Origin: Schistocerca nitens
Taxonomy: Eukaryota; Arthropoda; Insecta; Orthoptera; Acrididae
Direction: 5' to 3'
Length of the DNA: 64,000 bases
Assembly: GCF_023898315.1 (NCBI RefSeq)
Contig: NC_064621.1
Location: 539,793,383-539,857,382, forward strand
Position 1 is the stretch's first letter; each line of letters begins with the position of its first letter. Shown here in pieces: positions 31,621 through 41,019 of this stretch. The notes below the pieces were generated by a model. It was not told where the DNA came from and ran no database searches. It was given only the letters and a program-made list of their open reading frames with translations. A program made the position numbers and the translations under genes.

Positions 31621-31751
31621 GTGGTTCCACGACATCTGCTTCTGTTTGTATTCACTAATATCAGAAATCAATAATATGCGAGTCGGGGGTGACGCACGAG
31701 ATACGCTGCATTGCAGCGTGCGATGAGTTGGAAATTGGGATCGTTCAGGGA

Positions 31752-31860
31752 ATATGTCCGGATGACCGAGGCGGTTAAAGCCACAGCTCATGAGAAACTG
31801 TAGGTCCGGCTTCGAGTCCCTGTCTGGCACATGTTTCCAACTTTCACCACTGCATTTCAG
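31752..31860 (+). mobile_element. tRNA-like SINE
   Basis: GATGACCGAGGCGGTTAAAG (Ser/Leu-type D-arm) and GGCTTCGAGTCCCTGTCTGGCAC (T-arm/B box), followed by a non-tRNA body CATGTTTCCAACTTTCACC. Diverged; limits approximate and no target duplication found. Confidence 0.6.
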
Positions 31861-31953
31861 TGAGCGGCTGGAAGTCACTAGTTTCCCACCAACTCTTCCC
31901 CTTTCCTTCCCAGTCCTCTATTTTAGGAATGTTCCTGTTTAAGATTTCAGAGA

Positions 31954-32345
31954 AGCTTTTCTTCCGCCAGTACCTCGTCTCCTACGTTCCAAACTTTACA
32001 GAAGCTCTCCTGCAAACCCTGCAATAATAGCACTCCTAAAAGAAAGGATATTGTGGAGACATGGCTTAGCCACAGCCTGGGTGATGTTTCCAAAAGGGAG
32101 TGCTAGTCCTGCAAGGTTCGCAGGAGAGCTTCTGTAAAGTTTGTAAGGTAGGAGACGAGATACTGGCGGAAGTAAAGCTGTGAGGACGGGGCGTGACTCG
32201 TGCTTGTGTAGCTCAGTTGGTAGAGCACTTGCCCGCGAAAGGCAAAGGTCCCGAGTTCGAGTCTCGGACCGGTACACAGTTTTAATCTGCCAGGAAGTTT
32301 CATATCAGCGCACACTCCGCTGCAGAGTGAAAATGTCATTCTGGA
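31954..32345 (+). mobile_element. Hairpin plus tRNA-like composite repeat
   Basis: The left arm 31954-32023 (ttcttccgccagtacctcgt, ttacagaagctctcctgc) pairs with the right arm 32108-32179 (gcaggagagcttctgtaaa, acgagatactggcggaagt). An 85-base loop lies between. Directly after is a tRNA-like unit: GTGTAGCTCAGTTGGTAGAG, stem TTGCC-CGCGAAA-GGCAA, B box CGAGTTCGAGTCTCGG, ending with the module CACAGTTTTAATCTGCCAGG...GCAGAGTGAAAATGTCATTCTGG. The same order occurs, degraded, at 23925-24150. Confidence 0.75.
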
Positions 32346-32429
32346 CACTCATAGTGATTTATAACTTTTTGTATCTATTATCCTGGCTTGCAAAATTACG
32401 GACCAACAAGAAGTAGATAGGCATCCTCC

Positions 32430-32640
32430 GGAGTGCTGCAGAACTGCCCGCTCTGCGCCGGCGCTGTGGAACGTGACGCGGCGTGACGTAGGACGCCTCC
32501 CACGCCGTCCGAGGCACCGTTACCCGCACCTACCTTCACTGTGGCCCCTCCAGGCCCGCCTCGGCTGCTGTGCCCTCTCTCCTGTCCATTTAACTGGCTG
32601 GTTTCTTGACCTCGCAGCTGCCCCACAGACACCTCTTCCG
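32430..32640. other. GC-rich stretch, no gene called
   Basis: CpG-rich (gtgacgcggcgtgacgtagg). Short open frames on both strands, none recognisable. It is the flank of an antisense LINE tail. Confidence 0.3.
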
Positions 32641-32682
32641 ATACTTCGTGTGAGAAAGTTGCAGCCATTGTCTACAATCTAG

Positions 32683-33160
32683 ATCTGCATCTACATCTAC
32701 ATCCGTACTCTCAAACCACTGCGATGTGTCTGGCAGGAGGCACTTCCCATCGTACCACGAATTAGGAGTTTCTCGCCGTTCCGTTTCCGTGTGGAGCGTG
32801 GAAAATGGTTCAAATGGCTCTGAGTACTATGGGACTTGACCTCTGAGGTCCCCTAGAACTTAGAACTACTTAAACCTAACTAATCTAAGGACATCACACA
32901 CATCCATGCTCGAGGCAGGATTAAAACCTGCGACCGTAGCGGTCGCGCGGTTCCAGACTGTAGTGCCTAGAACCGCTCGGCCACTTCGCCCGGCTGAGCC
33001 TGGACAGAATGATTGTGTAAGTGCATCTCTCCGCAGTACAATTAGTCTGATCGTACCTTCTCGTTTCCTATGTGGGCAGTACGTAACGACCTATAGTACA
33101 TCGCTAGACTATTTAATACTGATTTTTGGAACATTGCAAGAATCCTCTTGTGGGATAGTT
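32683..33160 (-). mobile_element. LINE 3' end, antisense, carrying a SINE
   Basis: CTACATCTACATC at 32689 is the LINE tail on the minus strand. It runs through 3' UTR-like text (CCACTGCGATGTGTCTGGCAGG) and a C-terminal EWNG..-like region, is interrupted by the SINE at 32803-32994 and resumes at CAGAATGATTGTGTAAGTGC. Too short and diverged to place in family A or B; the right limit is uncertain. Confidence 0.6.
32803..32994 (-). mobile_element. Main tRNA-derived SINE, copy 5
   Basis: Antisense, with a 12-base deletion in the 'tctgaggtcatcagtcccc' part. Imperfect target duplication GAGCSTGGA around 32794 and 32996. Confidence 0.88.
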
Positions 33161-33573
33161 AGTGTGTATCTTCAAGCGTCTTGCAGTTCAGGTTTTTGAG
33201 TAAATGTTTCAGCGGAGCGGAAATAAGACGCCCTAGAACACACAATGGATTTTTCTTCTAATTTTGATAACCAAACGAACAGTGGGAAATGGACAAAAGG
33301 AGTTTCAAACTGAGCAGCGTGAGGTCGAACGTACCAAAAAAGTAATGAGGGTAATTAAAAAACTTAATTAATTATTTGGAATTGAATTATTTCACAAACA
33401 GTTGCTGCAAGCTATGTAAGTGAGTCAAAAACATTCATCTCTTCAAGGGTTAGCTATTTTGGGCATAAAAACTTACACTAGTGTGACGTTTCAAGTTGTA
33501 GGAACAAAATAAATATCAAATCACACATAAATTGAAACTTGTCTGTTTTCTCTTGATCTACATACTTTTAATA
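33161..33573. other. No recognised feature
   Basis: AT-rich, without coding or repeat signal. Confidence 0.4.
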
Positions 33574-34027
33574 TGTGGGTCCTGCACACTCATCTCGTGT
33601 ATAGTGCCTAAAGGATGCTGCGTCCTCCGAATGCTATACAACAATTCAAGGAAATCACTTTAATAGTTTTTATTGAAATGAAGAAGATCGACAATACTTT
33701 ACTTGTATTTTAAATTAGTGTGGCGAGCGATGGGCGACATGAAAAGAGTAATGTTCTGCGCTACAGACAATGTCCAAACAAGCAGTGGATATGGATCATT
33801 GGTAACCTGCGAGTGCTGGTCTACAACTGTGCGAACACTCGCCGAATACTGAGCCGATTCTGAGCGGCCGAGGCTACCAGGAGCGGCGCTTATGTTCTCC
33901 TCTTGTAGAGGCCGCTCCTGTCGTGGTGTGGTCCTAATCAGCGCACCGTTGGCCGATGTCATTTCACCGCCTTCTCTTCTCTTGCTTTCTTCGTCTTCGT
34001 TCCGGCCCTTGTGGTTACGCCAGAACA
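33574..34027 (-). mobile_element. Solo LTR (454 bp), antisense
   Basis: Defined by comparison with 60892-63195. Both copies share ends TG...CA (minus strand TGTTCTGGCG...GGACCCACA here) and internal blocks such as CGGCGCTTATGTTCTC and GTAGAGGCCGCTCCTGTC. Flanking TAATA (33569-33573) and TAGTA (34028-34032) look like a 5-bp target duplication with one mismatch. No gag/pol sequence nearby. Ty3-type is only a guess from the 5-bp duplication. The open frame at 33699-34028 is inside the LTR and is probably chance. Confidence 0.65.
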
Positions 34028-34281
34028 TAGTAGTAATAGGCTACTGATAGCTATTTAAATATATTACATTTCATTTTAACTGAAAAAACATGAAAGTAAA
34101 AAAAAAATTGGAGAAAAAACGGTCAAATATTTTGTAAAATGATTTGTCTAAATGTAAGTAATAAAATAGATTAGAGAAACATTTCACGATCCTCATTTGC
34201 TGTACATGATTTGGAGCATCATTGAAAGGTGCTTCAAATATTTCTCTTATCTATTTTACGACGCCGTACTGAAAAGCAATG

Positions 34282-34485
34282 GTTCAAATGGTTCAAATGG
34301 CTCTGAGCACTATGGGACTTAACATTTTAGGTCATCAGTCCCCTAGAACTTAGAACTACTTAAACCTAACTAACCTAAGGACATCACACACATCCATTCC
34401 CGAGGCAGGATTCGAACCTGCGACCGTAGCAGTCCCGCGGTTCCAGACTGCAGCGCCTAGAACCGCACGGCCACCTCGGCCTGCT
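34282..34485 (-). mobile_element. Main tRNA-derived SINE, copy 6
   Basis: Antisense, full-length, with a doubled GGTTCAAATG tail. Perfect 12-bp target duplication TGAAAAGCAATG at 34270-34281 and 34486-34497, inside the mariner TIR. Confidence 0.96.
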
Positions 34486-34624
34486 TGAAAAGCAATGCCT
34501 CCTAATTTTTAATGTTAAGACTCTTTAAGCTTTTTATTAAAACAAACGTTATTTACAGTCTACCTCATTATTCTTCATGCCTACATATCTATTTTTCAAC
34601 ATAGTCACCTTGCCGCCGAAAATA

Positions 34625-36046
34625 CACTCCTGGAAATTGAAATAAGAACACCGTGAATTCATTGTCCCAGGAAGGGGAAACTTTATTGACACATTCCTGG
34701 GGTCAGATACATCACATGATCACACTGACAGAACCACAGGCACATAGACACAGGCAACAGAGCATGCACAATGTCGGCACTAGTACAGTGTATATCCACC
34801 TTTCGCAGCAATGCAGGCTGCTATTCTCCCATGGAGACGATCGTAGAGATGCTGGATGTAGTCCTGTGGAACGGCTTGCCATGCCATTTCCACCTGGCGC
34901 CTCAGTTGGACCAGCGTTCGTGCTGGACGTGCAGACCGCATGAGACGACGCTTCATCCAGTCCCAAACATGCTCAATGGGGGACAGATCCGGAGATCTTG
35001 CTGGCCAGGGTAGTTGACTTACACCTTCTAGAGCACGTTGGGTGGCACGGGATACATGCGGACGTGCATTGTCCTGTTGGAACAGCAAGTTCCCTTGCCG
35101 GTCTAGGAATGGTAGAACGATGGGTTCGATGACGGTTTGGATGTACCGTGCACTATTCAGTGTCCCCTCGACGATCACCAGTGGTGTACGGCCAGTGTAG
35201 GAGATCGCTCCCCACACCATGATGCCGGGTGTTGGCCCTGTGTGCCTCGGTCGTATGCAGTCCTGATTGTGGCGCTCACCTGCACGGCGCCAAACACGCA
35301 TACGACCATCATTGGCACCAAGGCAGAAGCGACTCTCATCGCTGAAGACGACACGTCTCCATTCGTCCCTCCATTCACGCCTGTCGCGACACCACTGGAG
35401 GCGGGCTGCACGATGTTGGGGCGTGAGCGGAAGACGGCCTAACGGTGTGCGGGACCGTAGCCCAGCTTCATGGAGACGGTTGCGAATGGTCCTCGCCGAT
35501 ACCCCAGGAGCAACAGTGTCCCTAATTTGCTGGGAAGTGGCGGTGCGGTCCCCTACGGCACTGCGTAGGATCCTACGGTCTTGGCGTGCATCCGTGCGTC
35601 GCTGCGGTCCGGTCCCAGGTCGACGGGCACGTGCACCTTCCGCCGACCACTGGCGACAACATCGATGTACTGTGGAGACCTCACGCCCCACGTGTTGAGC
35701 AATTCGGCGGTACGTCCACCCGGCCTCCCGCATGCCCACTATACGCCCTCGCTCAAAGTCCGTCAACTGCACATACGGTTCACGTCCACGCTGTCGCGGC
35801 ATGCTACTAGTGTTAAAGACTGCGATGGAGCTCCGTATGCCACGGCAAACTGGCTGACACTGACGGCGGCGGTGCACAAATGCTGCGCAGCTAGCGCCAT
35901 TCGACGGCCAACACCGCGGTTCCTGGTGTGTCCGCTGTGCCGTGCGTGTGATCATTGCTTATACAGCCCTCTCGCAGTGTCCGGAGCAAGTATGGTGGGT
36001 CTGACACACCGGTGTCAATGTGTTCTTTTTTCCATTTCCAGGAGTG
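34625..36046 (-). mobile_element. Tc1-like DNA transposon, copy B (complete, 1422 bp)
   Basis: TA at 34623-34624 and 36047-36048. The same termini and length as copy A, in reverse orientation. Inserted in a mariner remnant. The TIR next to the transposase 3' end reads CACTCCTGGAAATTGAAATA; the other, on the minus strand, CACTCCTGGAAATGGAAAAA. Confidence 0.96.
34780..35802 (-). CDS. Tc1-like transposase, copy B, 340 aa, intact frame
   Basis: The same protein as the 698-1720 gene apart from a few residues. Relative to the other two copies its only private change is M288 (T in A and C). At the four positions where copy A is odd it has the majority residue (G39, W197, D234, C330). D155, D244 and E277 are all present. 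The open frame continues upstream to 35955 (MITRTAQRTH...), but I prefer the shorter start for the reason given for copy A. Of the three copies this one is closest to the majority sequence, so it is the best candidate for a functional transposase. Expression is unknown: no promoter can be recognised inside the 5' 240 bp. Confidence 0.93.
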   Translation of the reverse strand: MPRQRGREPYVQLTDFERGRIVGMREAGWTYRRIAQHVGREVSTVHRCCRQWSAEGARARRPGTGPQRRTDARQDRRILRSAVGDRTATSQQIRDTVAPGVSARTIRNRLHEAGLRSRTPLGRLPLTPQHRAARLQWCRDRREWRDEWRRVVFSDESRFCLGANDGRMRVWRRAGERHNQDCIRPRHTGPTPGIMVWGAISYTGRTPLVIVEGTLNSARYIQTVIEPIVLPFLDRQGNLLFQQDNARPHVSRATQRALEGVSQLPWPARSPDLSPIEHVWDWMKRRLMRSARPARTLVQLRRQVEMAWQAVPQDYIQHLYDRLHGRIAACIAAKGGYTLY

Positions 36047-36360
36047 TATTTCTCCCAACGAGACGCCAGTTTGTTCATACCGTCACTGTAGAATATACGA
36101 CTTTATTGACCTCACCTCTGTTTGCACCGCTTCATCACTACCAAAGTGAAGTCCTCCAAGATGTACATTTAGCTTTGTAAACAGATGAAAATCGGATGGG
36201 TCCAAGTCAGGACTGTATGGAGGATGATCGATGACGGTGAACCCAAGATGTCAGATTGTTGCAAATGTCACAGAGGTCGAGGGTGGTCTGAGATCGTTAA
36301 TCTCTGAAGGTTCTTGTATAAGGTGGCGTTCCATTAGGTATGTAAAAACACTTGAGTACT

Positions 36361-36918
36361 CGAATGCAACGTTGTGTCAAAATTTCAAAGCAATCGGTCA
36401 AGAACCTTCGGAGATTAACGATTTTGAACAAACCAACATTTACATTTTTATAACATTTCTCCTTTTGTTACATATACATTACATACATACCGAATGCGTT
36501 GCTGTGGGTATATAAAAACACGTGAATATTTGAATGCAATGTTGAATCAAAATTTCAAAGCAATCTGTGTAGAGTTTTTGCAAATTTGAGGCTGTGAAGA
36601 AACTAAAATCTACTTTTGGACTTATATAAAAACTGTAAATGTTCCTAATAACAAATCACCGAAATTTTTTGACCGAATGCTTTGGGATTTTGACACAACG
36701 TTGCATTGGTGTACACGTGCGCTTTTCTATGCCTATTTGTTTAATATTTGTTGTATATAATTTTTTATAAATTTAATAATAGGGAATTGTTGCTACAATT
36801 TTTTTTAAAAAGTTACATGTACATTATATATAATATATTAAAGAAATGGATACCTAAAAAACGCCTGTATTATAATGCAACGTCTTGTCAAAATTTCAAA
36901 ATATTTGGCCAAGAACCC
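36361..36918. repeat. Dispersed direct and inverted repeat units, AT-rich
   Basis: Three direct units share TGCAAYGTTG...TCAAAATTTCAAA: 36361-36406, 36531-36574 and 36873-36918. The first and third also share TGTCAAAATTTCAAA and a CAAGAACC end. A fragment at about 36687-36715 (GGGATTTTGACACAACGTTGC) is the inverted form. Similar wording occurs in 17858-18075. No protein. Family unknown. Confidence 0.6.
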
Positions 36919-36959
36919 CTACACGGTTATGAACATTTCATTTTTATTTATGTAGATGC

Positions 36960-37400
36960 GTACAGACTATTCTTCACGAACAGCGATGACAACAACAAGA
37001 CGTATTCTACGCAGGGTGCTACTAGTGTTGAGCGATGGCCGCCACATACGCAGTACCAATCGGAAGCAGGCGGTGACGCGCACGCAGGCACGCGGTCGAG
37101 CTGCAAGTTATGTCCGTGGGCGTGAGGGCTCGGCGAGCAGGCCTGTACGCCGGGTTCGTCTCCTAACCTTGCGTTTGAGTCACCGCGCCATATACGCCGC
37201 TGCCGCTGCCGCGGCGCGCCTTGCTTTCGTAATGGGAACGGGTTCGGCGCACTCCGGGTACAGTTAGCGCCGCTGCTCGCTCTCGATGAAGGACGAACCG
37301 CGACGCTGTTGCAATATCCTCCTCCTGCAAAACACGCCGCGGCCTTCTGCCCGAACAACACGGCTCTGTTTGTCATTGGTTCTTGTGTATACACGTGGAT
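36960..37400. other. GC/CpG-rich island, no gene called
   Basis: CpG-dense (gccgctgccgctgccgcggcgcg at about 37196). Open on both strands (36956-37267 plus; 36948-37394 minus), which is expected from composition. No similarity that I recognise. Confidence 0.35.
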
Positions 37401-37502
37401 ACGATTATTTGTCTACCACAACAGAATAACTATGCTCTCTTCTTAAACACAAGAAGCCTAAGGATCTTTTGGTAAACTGATTATCCGAAGATGATGACAA
37501 AG

Positions 37503-37541
<39 letters not shown>

Positions 37542-37551
37542 TCTTTCCTGT
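37503..37551 (+). repeat. (ATT)16 microsatellite
   Basis: Uninterrupted ATT units. Confidence 0.95.
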
Positions 37552-37706
37552 CTCAGACGTTATGTCTGGTTAAAAATGGAAAGTGACGCGGACCTTGATC
37601 AAGCGTGACTTCCTTTTAACTGTACGGTATATGTTACATTGCATTTAGGAACTTTCGGGTAATTGAACATGTATCAATAATTACAGATTTCTGTAGCATG
37701 TGTGCA

Positions 37707-37896
37707 GCCGGCCGGAGTGGCCGTGCGGTTCTAGGCGCTACAGTCTGGAACCGAGCGGCAGCTACGGTCGCAGGTTCGAATCCTGCCTCGGGCATGGATG
37801 TGTGTGATGTCCTTAGGTTAGTTAGGTTTAATTAGTTCTAAGTTCTAGGCGACTGATGACTTCAGAAGTTAATTCGCATAGTGCTCAGAGCCATTT
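37707..37896 (+). mobile_element. Main tRNA-derived SINE, copy 7
   Basis: Head GCCGGCCGGAGTGGCC, B box and core present; the tail is short, ending CAGAGCCATTTTTT. Imperfect target duplication TTTCTGTAG...TGT before the head (from 37688) and after the tail (from 37896). Ends only 18 bp before the next transposon. Confidence 0.9.
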
Positions 37897-37914
37897 TTTC
37901 TGTAGTTGTATATA

Positions 37915-39393
37915 CAGGGTGGTCCCGAATTCATGGTACAAACTTTAATGGTAGGTACAGGACATTGTAACAAGGATTTATTGTATAGGAATGTATAGTC
38001 GCAGGTGACGCGGTGAGGCGTAAACAGGGGAAAGAGAAATGGAGTGATCGGTTGGTGTCACTGCCGGTAGAGGGCAGTAGATGAACATGATGTATCGCAG
38101 TAGGGACAAGCGCCATTCACAATTGTGCTGCCGTAGACGATGGGTGACTTTACGTATGCAGAAAAAGCAGACATGCATTACATGTACGGCCGTGCAAATG
38201 GTAACGCCAGAGCTGCGTTACGAATGTATCGCGCGGAGTATCCTAATCGACGAATGCCGGATCATAGAATTTTTCAACGGTTACATCGTCAACTTTGTGA
38301 AACAGGTACGTTCGACGTCAACAGACATGACGCTGGTCGATTAAGAGCTGTACGCACTCCAAGACTGGAAGAACGCATCTTGAACATAGTGGCTGATAGA
38401 CCCGAGTCAAGCACAAGAACTGTTGCGCGTGACGTACATGTGAGTCATCAGACTGTATGCAGAGTGTTAAATGAAAATCGCTTACACCCCTTCCATTTTC
38501 AAAAAGTACAAGCATTGAATCCGGCAGATTATCCTCTTCGCGTGAACTTCTGCCAGTGGTTGTTGCAGCAATGTGCGTTGCAGCCGGATTTCGTAGGTCA
38601 TGTGCTATTTACAGATGAAGCGACATTTTCACGCGAGGGTGTCTTTAATGCGCACAATTCCCATGTGTGGGCAACAGATAATCCACATGCAACGCGTCCA
38701 CATGCGTATCAACAACGTTTCGGTATTAATGTGTGGGCTGGTATTGTGAACGACTTTTTGATTGGGCCATACTTACTACCCACGCGACTCTGTGGCGAAA
38801 GCTATCTTATTTTTCTGCAAGAAGTGTTACCAGAACTGCTGCAAGATGTTCCGCTCGCCATTCGTAACCGCATGTGGTTTCAGCACGATGGAGCGCCAGC
38901 ACACTTCAGCACTGCTGTACGGAATTACCTGAATGCCACGTTTGGTGCTAGATGGATTGGGCGTGGTGGACCAGTCCCTTGGCCACCCCGATCTCCTGAT
39001 TTCTCTTGCCTCGATTACTTTTTATGGGGACATCTTAAGAGCCTTGTTTATGAGACTCCAGTTGACTCAGATGAGGATCTCGTTGCTCGCATATCTGTAG
39101 CTGCTGCAGGTGTGCGTGAAATACCAGGCATCTTTGAACGTGTACGCCAATCGCTGCACCGACGCTGTCAAGCATGTATCGCTCATGGTGGACGCAATTT
39201 TGAACACTTACTGTAAACATGACACTTGTCAACAACGATTTCAATAAAATCTTTCGTTTTCCTTTCGGCCGTTATTTCCCCTGTTTACGCCTCACCGCGT
39301 CACCTGGGACTATACATTCCTATACAATATATCCTTGTTACAATGTCCTGCACCTACCATTAAAGTTTGTACCATGAATTCGGGACCACCCTG
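37915..39393 (+). mobile_element. Mariner-superfamily (DD41D) transposon, complete with long TIRs
   Basis: TA at 37913-37914 and 39394-39395 flanks termini CAGGGTGGTCCCGAATTCAT and its reverse complement. The inverted repeats run about 125 bp (37915-38036; 39273-39393) with only a handful of differences, up to GCGTAAACAGGGGAAA. 1479 bp, single transposase. This is the best-preserved element of its kind here; the decayed one at 26398 and the fragment at 53571 look like relatives. Confidence 0.93.
38140..39216 (+). CDS. Mariner-superfamily transposase, 358 aa, DD41D, intact frame
   Basis: N-terminal DNA-binding half (about 5-120): YAEKADMHYMYGRANGNARA, the TPRLEERILNIVADRPESST linker, and VARDVHVSHQTVCRVLNENR, a second helix-turn-helix. 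Catalytic half: D159 (VLFTDEATFSREG), D250 (WFQHDGAPAHFS) and D292 (SPDFSCLDYFLWG), 41 residues apart by count. That spacing fits the published DD41D (rosa/Visitor-type) group, from memory. C-terminus RRCQACIAHGGRNFEHLL. Start chosen at the first ATG after the TIR, giving a length usual for the group. No stop or frameshift, so it may be functional. Confidence 0.92.
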   Translation: MGDFTYAEKADMHYMYGRANGNARAALRMYRAEYPNRRMPDHRIFQRLHRQLCETGTFDVNRHDAGRLRAVRTPRLEERILNIVADRPESSTRTVARDVHVSHQTVCRVLNENRLHPFHFQKVQALNPADYPLRVNFCQWLLQQCALQPDFVGHVLFTDEATFSREGVFNAHNSHVWATDNPHATRPHAYQQRFGINVWAGIVNDFLIGPYLLPTRLCGESYLIFLQEVLPELLQDVPLAIRNRMWFQHDGAPAHFSTAVRNYLNATFGARWIGRGGPVPWPPRSPDFSCLDYFLWGHLKSLVYETPVDSDEDLVARISVAAAGVREIPGIFERVRQSLHRRCQACIAHGGRNFEHLL

Positions 39394-39409
39394 TATACGT
39401 TTGGATGTA

Positions 39410-39906
39410 GCTGTATTGCGTTGATGTACTGGTGGATATTGTGTGGTATGACTCCTATAGTTGATAGTATAATTGATATAATGTCAATTTTATCCTGATG
39501 CCACGTGTCTTTGTCTTCCTCAGCCAGTTGGATGTATTTTTCAATTTTTTCACCTGTTTTCTTCTGTATATTTGCTGTATTGGGTACGGATATTTCGATT
39601 ACTTGTGTTAATTTCTTCTTTTTATTGGTATGATGTCAGGTTTGTTATGTGGTGTTGTTTTATCTGTTATAATGGTTCTGTTCCAGTATAATTTGTATTC
39701 ATCATTCTCCAGTACATTTTGTGGTGCATACTTGTATGTGGGAACGTGTTGTTTTATTAGTTTATGTTGTATGGCAAGTTGTTGATGTATTATTTTTGCT
39801 ACATTGTCATGTCTTCTGGGGTATTCTGTATTTGCTAGTATTGTGCATCCACTTGTGATGTGAACTACTCTTTCTATTAGTTGTTTGCAAAGTCTGCATT
39901 TATCTG
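39410..39906 (-). pseudogene. LINE C-terminus with CCHC zinc knuckle and PD motif, antisense
   Basis: On the minus strand from 39906: CRLCKQLIERVVHITSGC (C-x2-C-x8-H-x4-C knuckle), ILANTEYPRRHDNVAKIIHQ, YKLYWNRTIITDKTTPHN and KPDIIPIKRRN-stop. After a frameshift: IEISVPNTANIQKKTGEKIE, KYIQLAEEDKDTWHQDKI. A zinc knuckle followed by a KPDII block is what the C-termini of LINEs with a restriction-like endonuclease look like (R2-like layout). The RT domain is absent upstream, where a TTA-rich run begins. Confidence 0.7.
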
Positions 39907-40577
39907 TTGTGGTATTATTATTATTATTATTGTTATTATTACTATTGTTTTTTTGTTGTTGTTATCGTATGCGTCGGTTACAACGACGAAATTGTTGTAC
40001 ATATTTAACCAAAAAATACACGTGCGCAACTATGTATGCGATATAAACATTCAACTGCTCCGACTAAAACACGAATGTTGGAAGATTAAATCCAGTGGAA
40101 CGCCTCGTCGGATGTTACACTCAAGACTCTTGATACCACCAGGGAAACGTCTGTTAGGGCCATTAAATACAGTAAGGCTCAATGTATATCACCACAGTCA
40201 CGTGTACTTCAGTGCAAAAGCCCCACTAGTACATGTTGTGTTTGCATATATCTTCTTCAAACCATTGAGCTATACCCACATCTCTCTAGGACGACGAAAG
40301 CGGGGAACTTCAACAGTTATGTTGTCAATAAGTTCGCGCTTCCGGATTTTCGTAGCTTGCCCCTCACGTTTCCATTCAGCGTCCCGATTGAAACCAGAGG
40401 AGATCATTTGGATTGCTTCATACGCTGGTCTTCTGGATTTGAGGCGTTTCCTAGACAGCGGGAGTAAATCTTCGTGAACAGGGATCGATTCATTTTTAGA
40501 AACTTATTGGCAATGGTTGCATTGAGCCGCCTTTTGACGAACGTGAACTGGACAAAAGTATTAGTAACCAAGCCCGC
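39907..40577. other. No gene; contains short TTA/TTG-rich run
   Basis: 39912-39960 is a (TTA)n(TTG)n-like simple repeat. The open frame 39881-40477 passes through it and shows no domain that I recognise. Confidence 0.4.
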
Positions 40578-41019
40578 CCGGCTAGCCATGCGCTCTAACG
40601 CACTGCTTTCCGAGCGGGAAGGTGCCCGGAAACAATCCACCTGGCGGATTAATGTTGAGATCTGGTGTGCCGGCCAGCCTGTGTATGGTTTTTAAGGCGG
40701 TTTTCAATTTGCCTCGGCGAGTGCCGGCTGATTCCCCTTATTCCGCCTCAGTTACACTATGTCGGCGATTTCTGCGCAAACACTGCCTCCGCGTACGCGT
40801 ACACCACAATTACCCTACCACGCAATCATTGGGGCTACATTCGTCTGGAATGAGACTGGAATGAGACTGGAATGAGACGTTCCCGGCGAGATCCACTGGG
40901 GGCCGAACTGCACAATAACCCTGGGTTCGTGTGGGGCGGCGGTGGGGCGAGTGGACTGCTATAGCCTGTTGTGGGGTTGCGAACCACTGAAGGCTGCGGC
41001 GGGGACGAAGCTTCTCCGT
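40578..41019 (+). mobile_element. Long tRNA-derived SINE
   Basis: The head CGCCCGGCTAGCCATGCGCTCTAACGCACTGCTTTCCGAGCGGG has a tRNA-like D-arm and stems. The body of about 390 bp is GC-rich (GGCCGAACTGCACAATAACC) and ends CGGGGACGAAGCTTCTCCGTC. I recall a long orthopteran SINE of this structure. Contains three tandem CTGGAATGAGAC-like units at 40845-40880. It abuts the transposon that follows with no spacer. Confidence 0.65.

Larger units (their letters stand above)
34255..36290 (-). pseudogene. Mariner-like element remnant, antisense, host of a SINE and Tc1 copy B
   Basis: The outer end CGCCGTACTGAAAAGCAATG, followed by CCTCCTAATTTTTAATG, lies around the SINE; then 3' UTR (34498-34622), Tc1 copy B, and at 36049-36290 the C-terminal coding region. 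On the minus strand this reads PPYSPDLDPSDFHLF-like (third catalytic D) then LGGLHFGSDEAVQTEVRSI. The rest of the transposase and the other TIR are absent. Joining the pieces across Tc1 B gives a continuous mariner tail. Confidence 0.78.

Noticed and set aside
32180..32300. Possible functional tRNA gene (GTGTAGCTCAGTTGGTAGAG...TTCGAGTCTCGG)
   Set aside because: The acceptor stem does not pair, the anticodon loop is atypical and related units recur with a shared non-tRNA tail, so it is SINE-like.
33699..34028. 109-codon minus-strand frame as a small gene
   Set aside because: It lies wholly inside the solo LTR and is not conserved as an open frame in the 61 kb copy.
35581..36180. Plus-strand 199-codon frame opposite Tc1 copy B, repeated in copies A and C
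   Set aside because: Shadow of the GC-rich transposase gene on the other strand; conserved only because the elements are nearly identical.
36948..37394. 148-codon minus-strand frame in the GC-rich island
   Set aside because: Both strands are open over the same interval and neither protein has recognisable motifs; a composition effect is more likely.
39881..40477. 198-codon plus-strand frame with a hydrophobic Ile/Val-rich start
   Set aside because: The start lies in a LINE tail and a TTA/TTG simple repeat that mimics a membrane segment; no domain follows.
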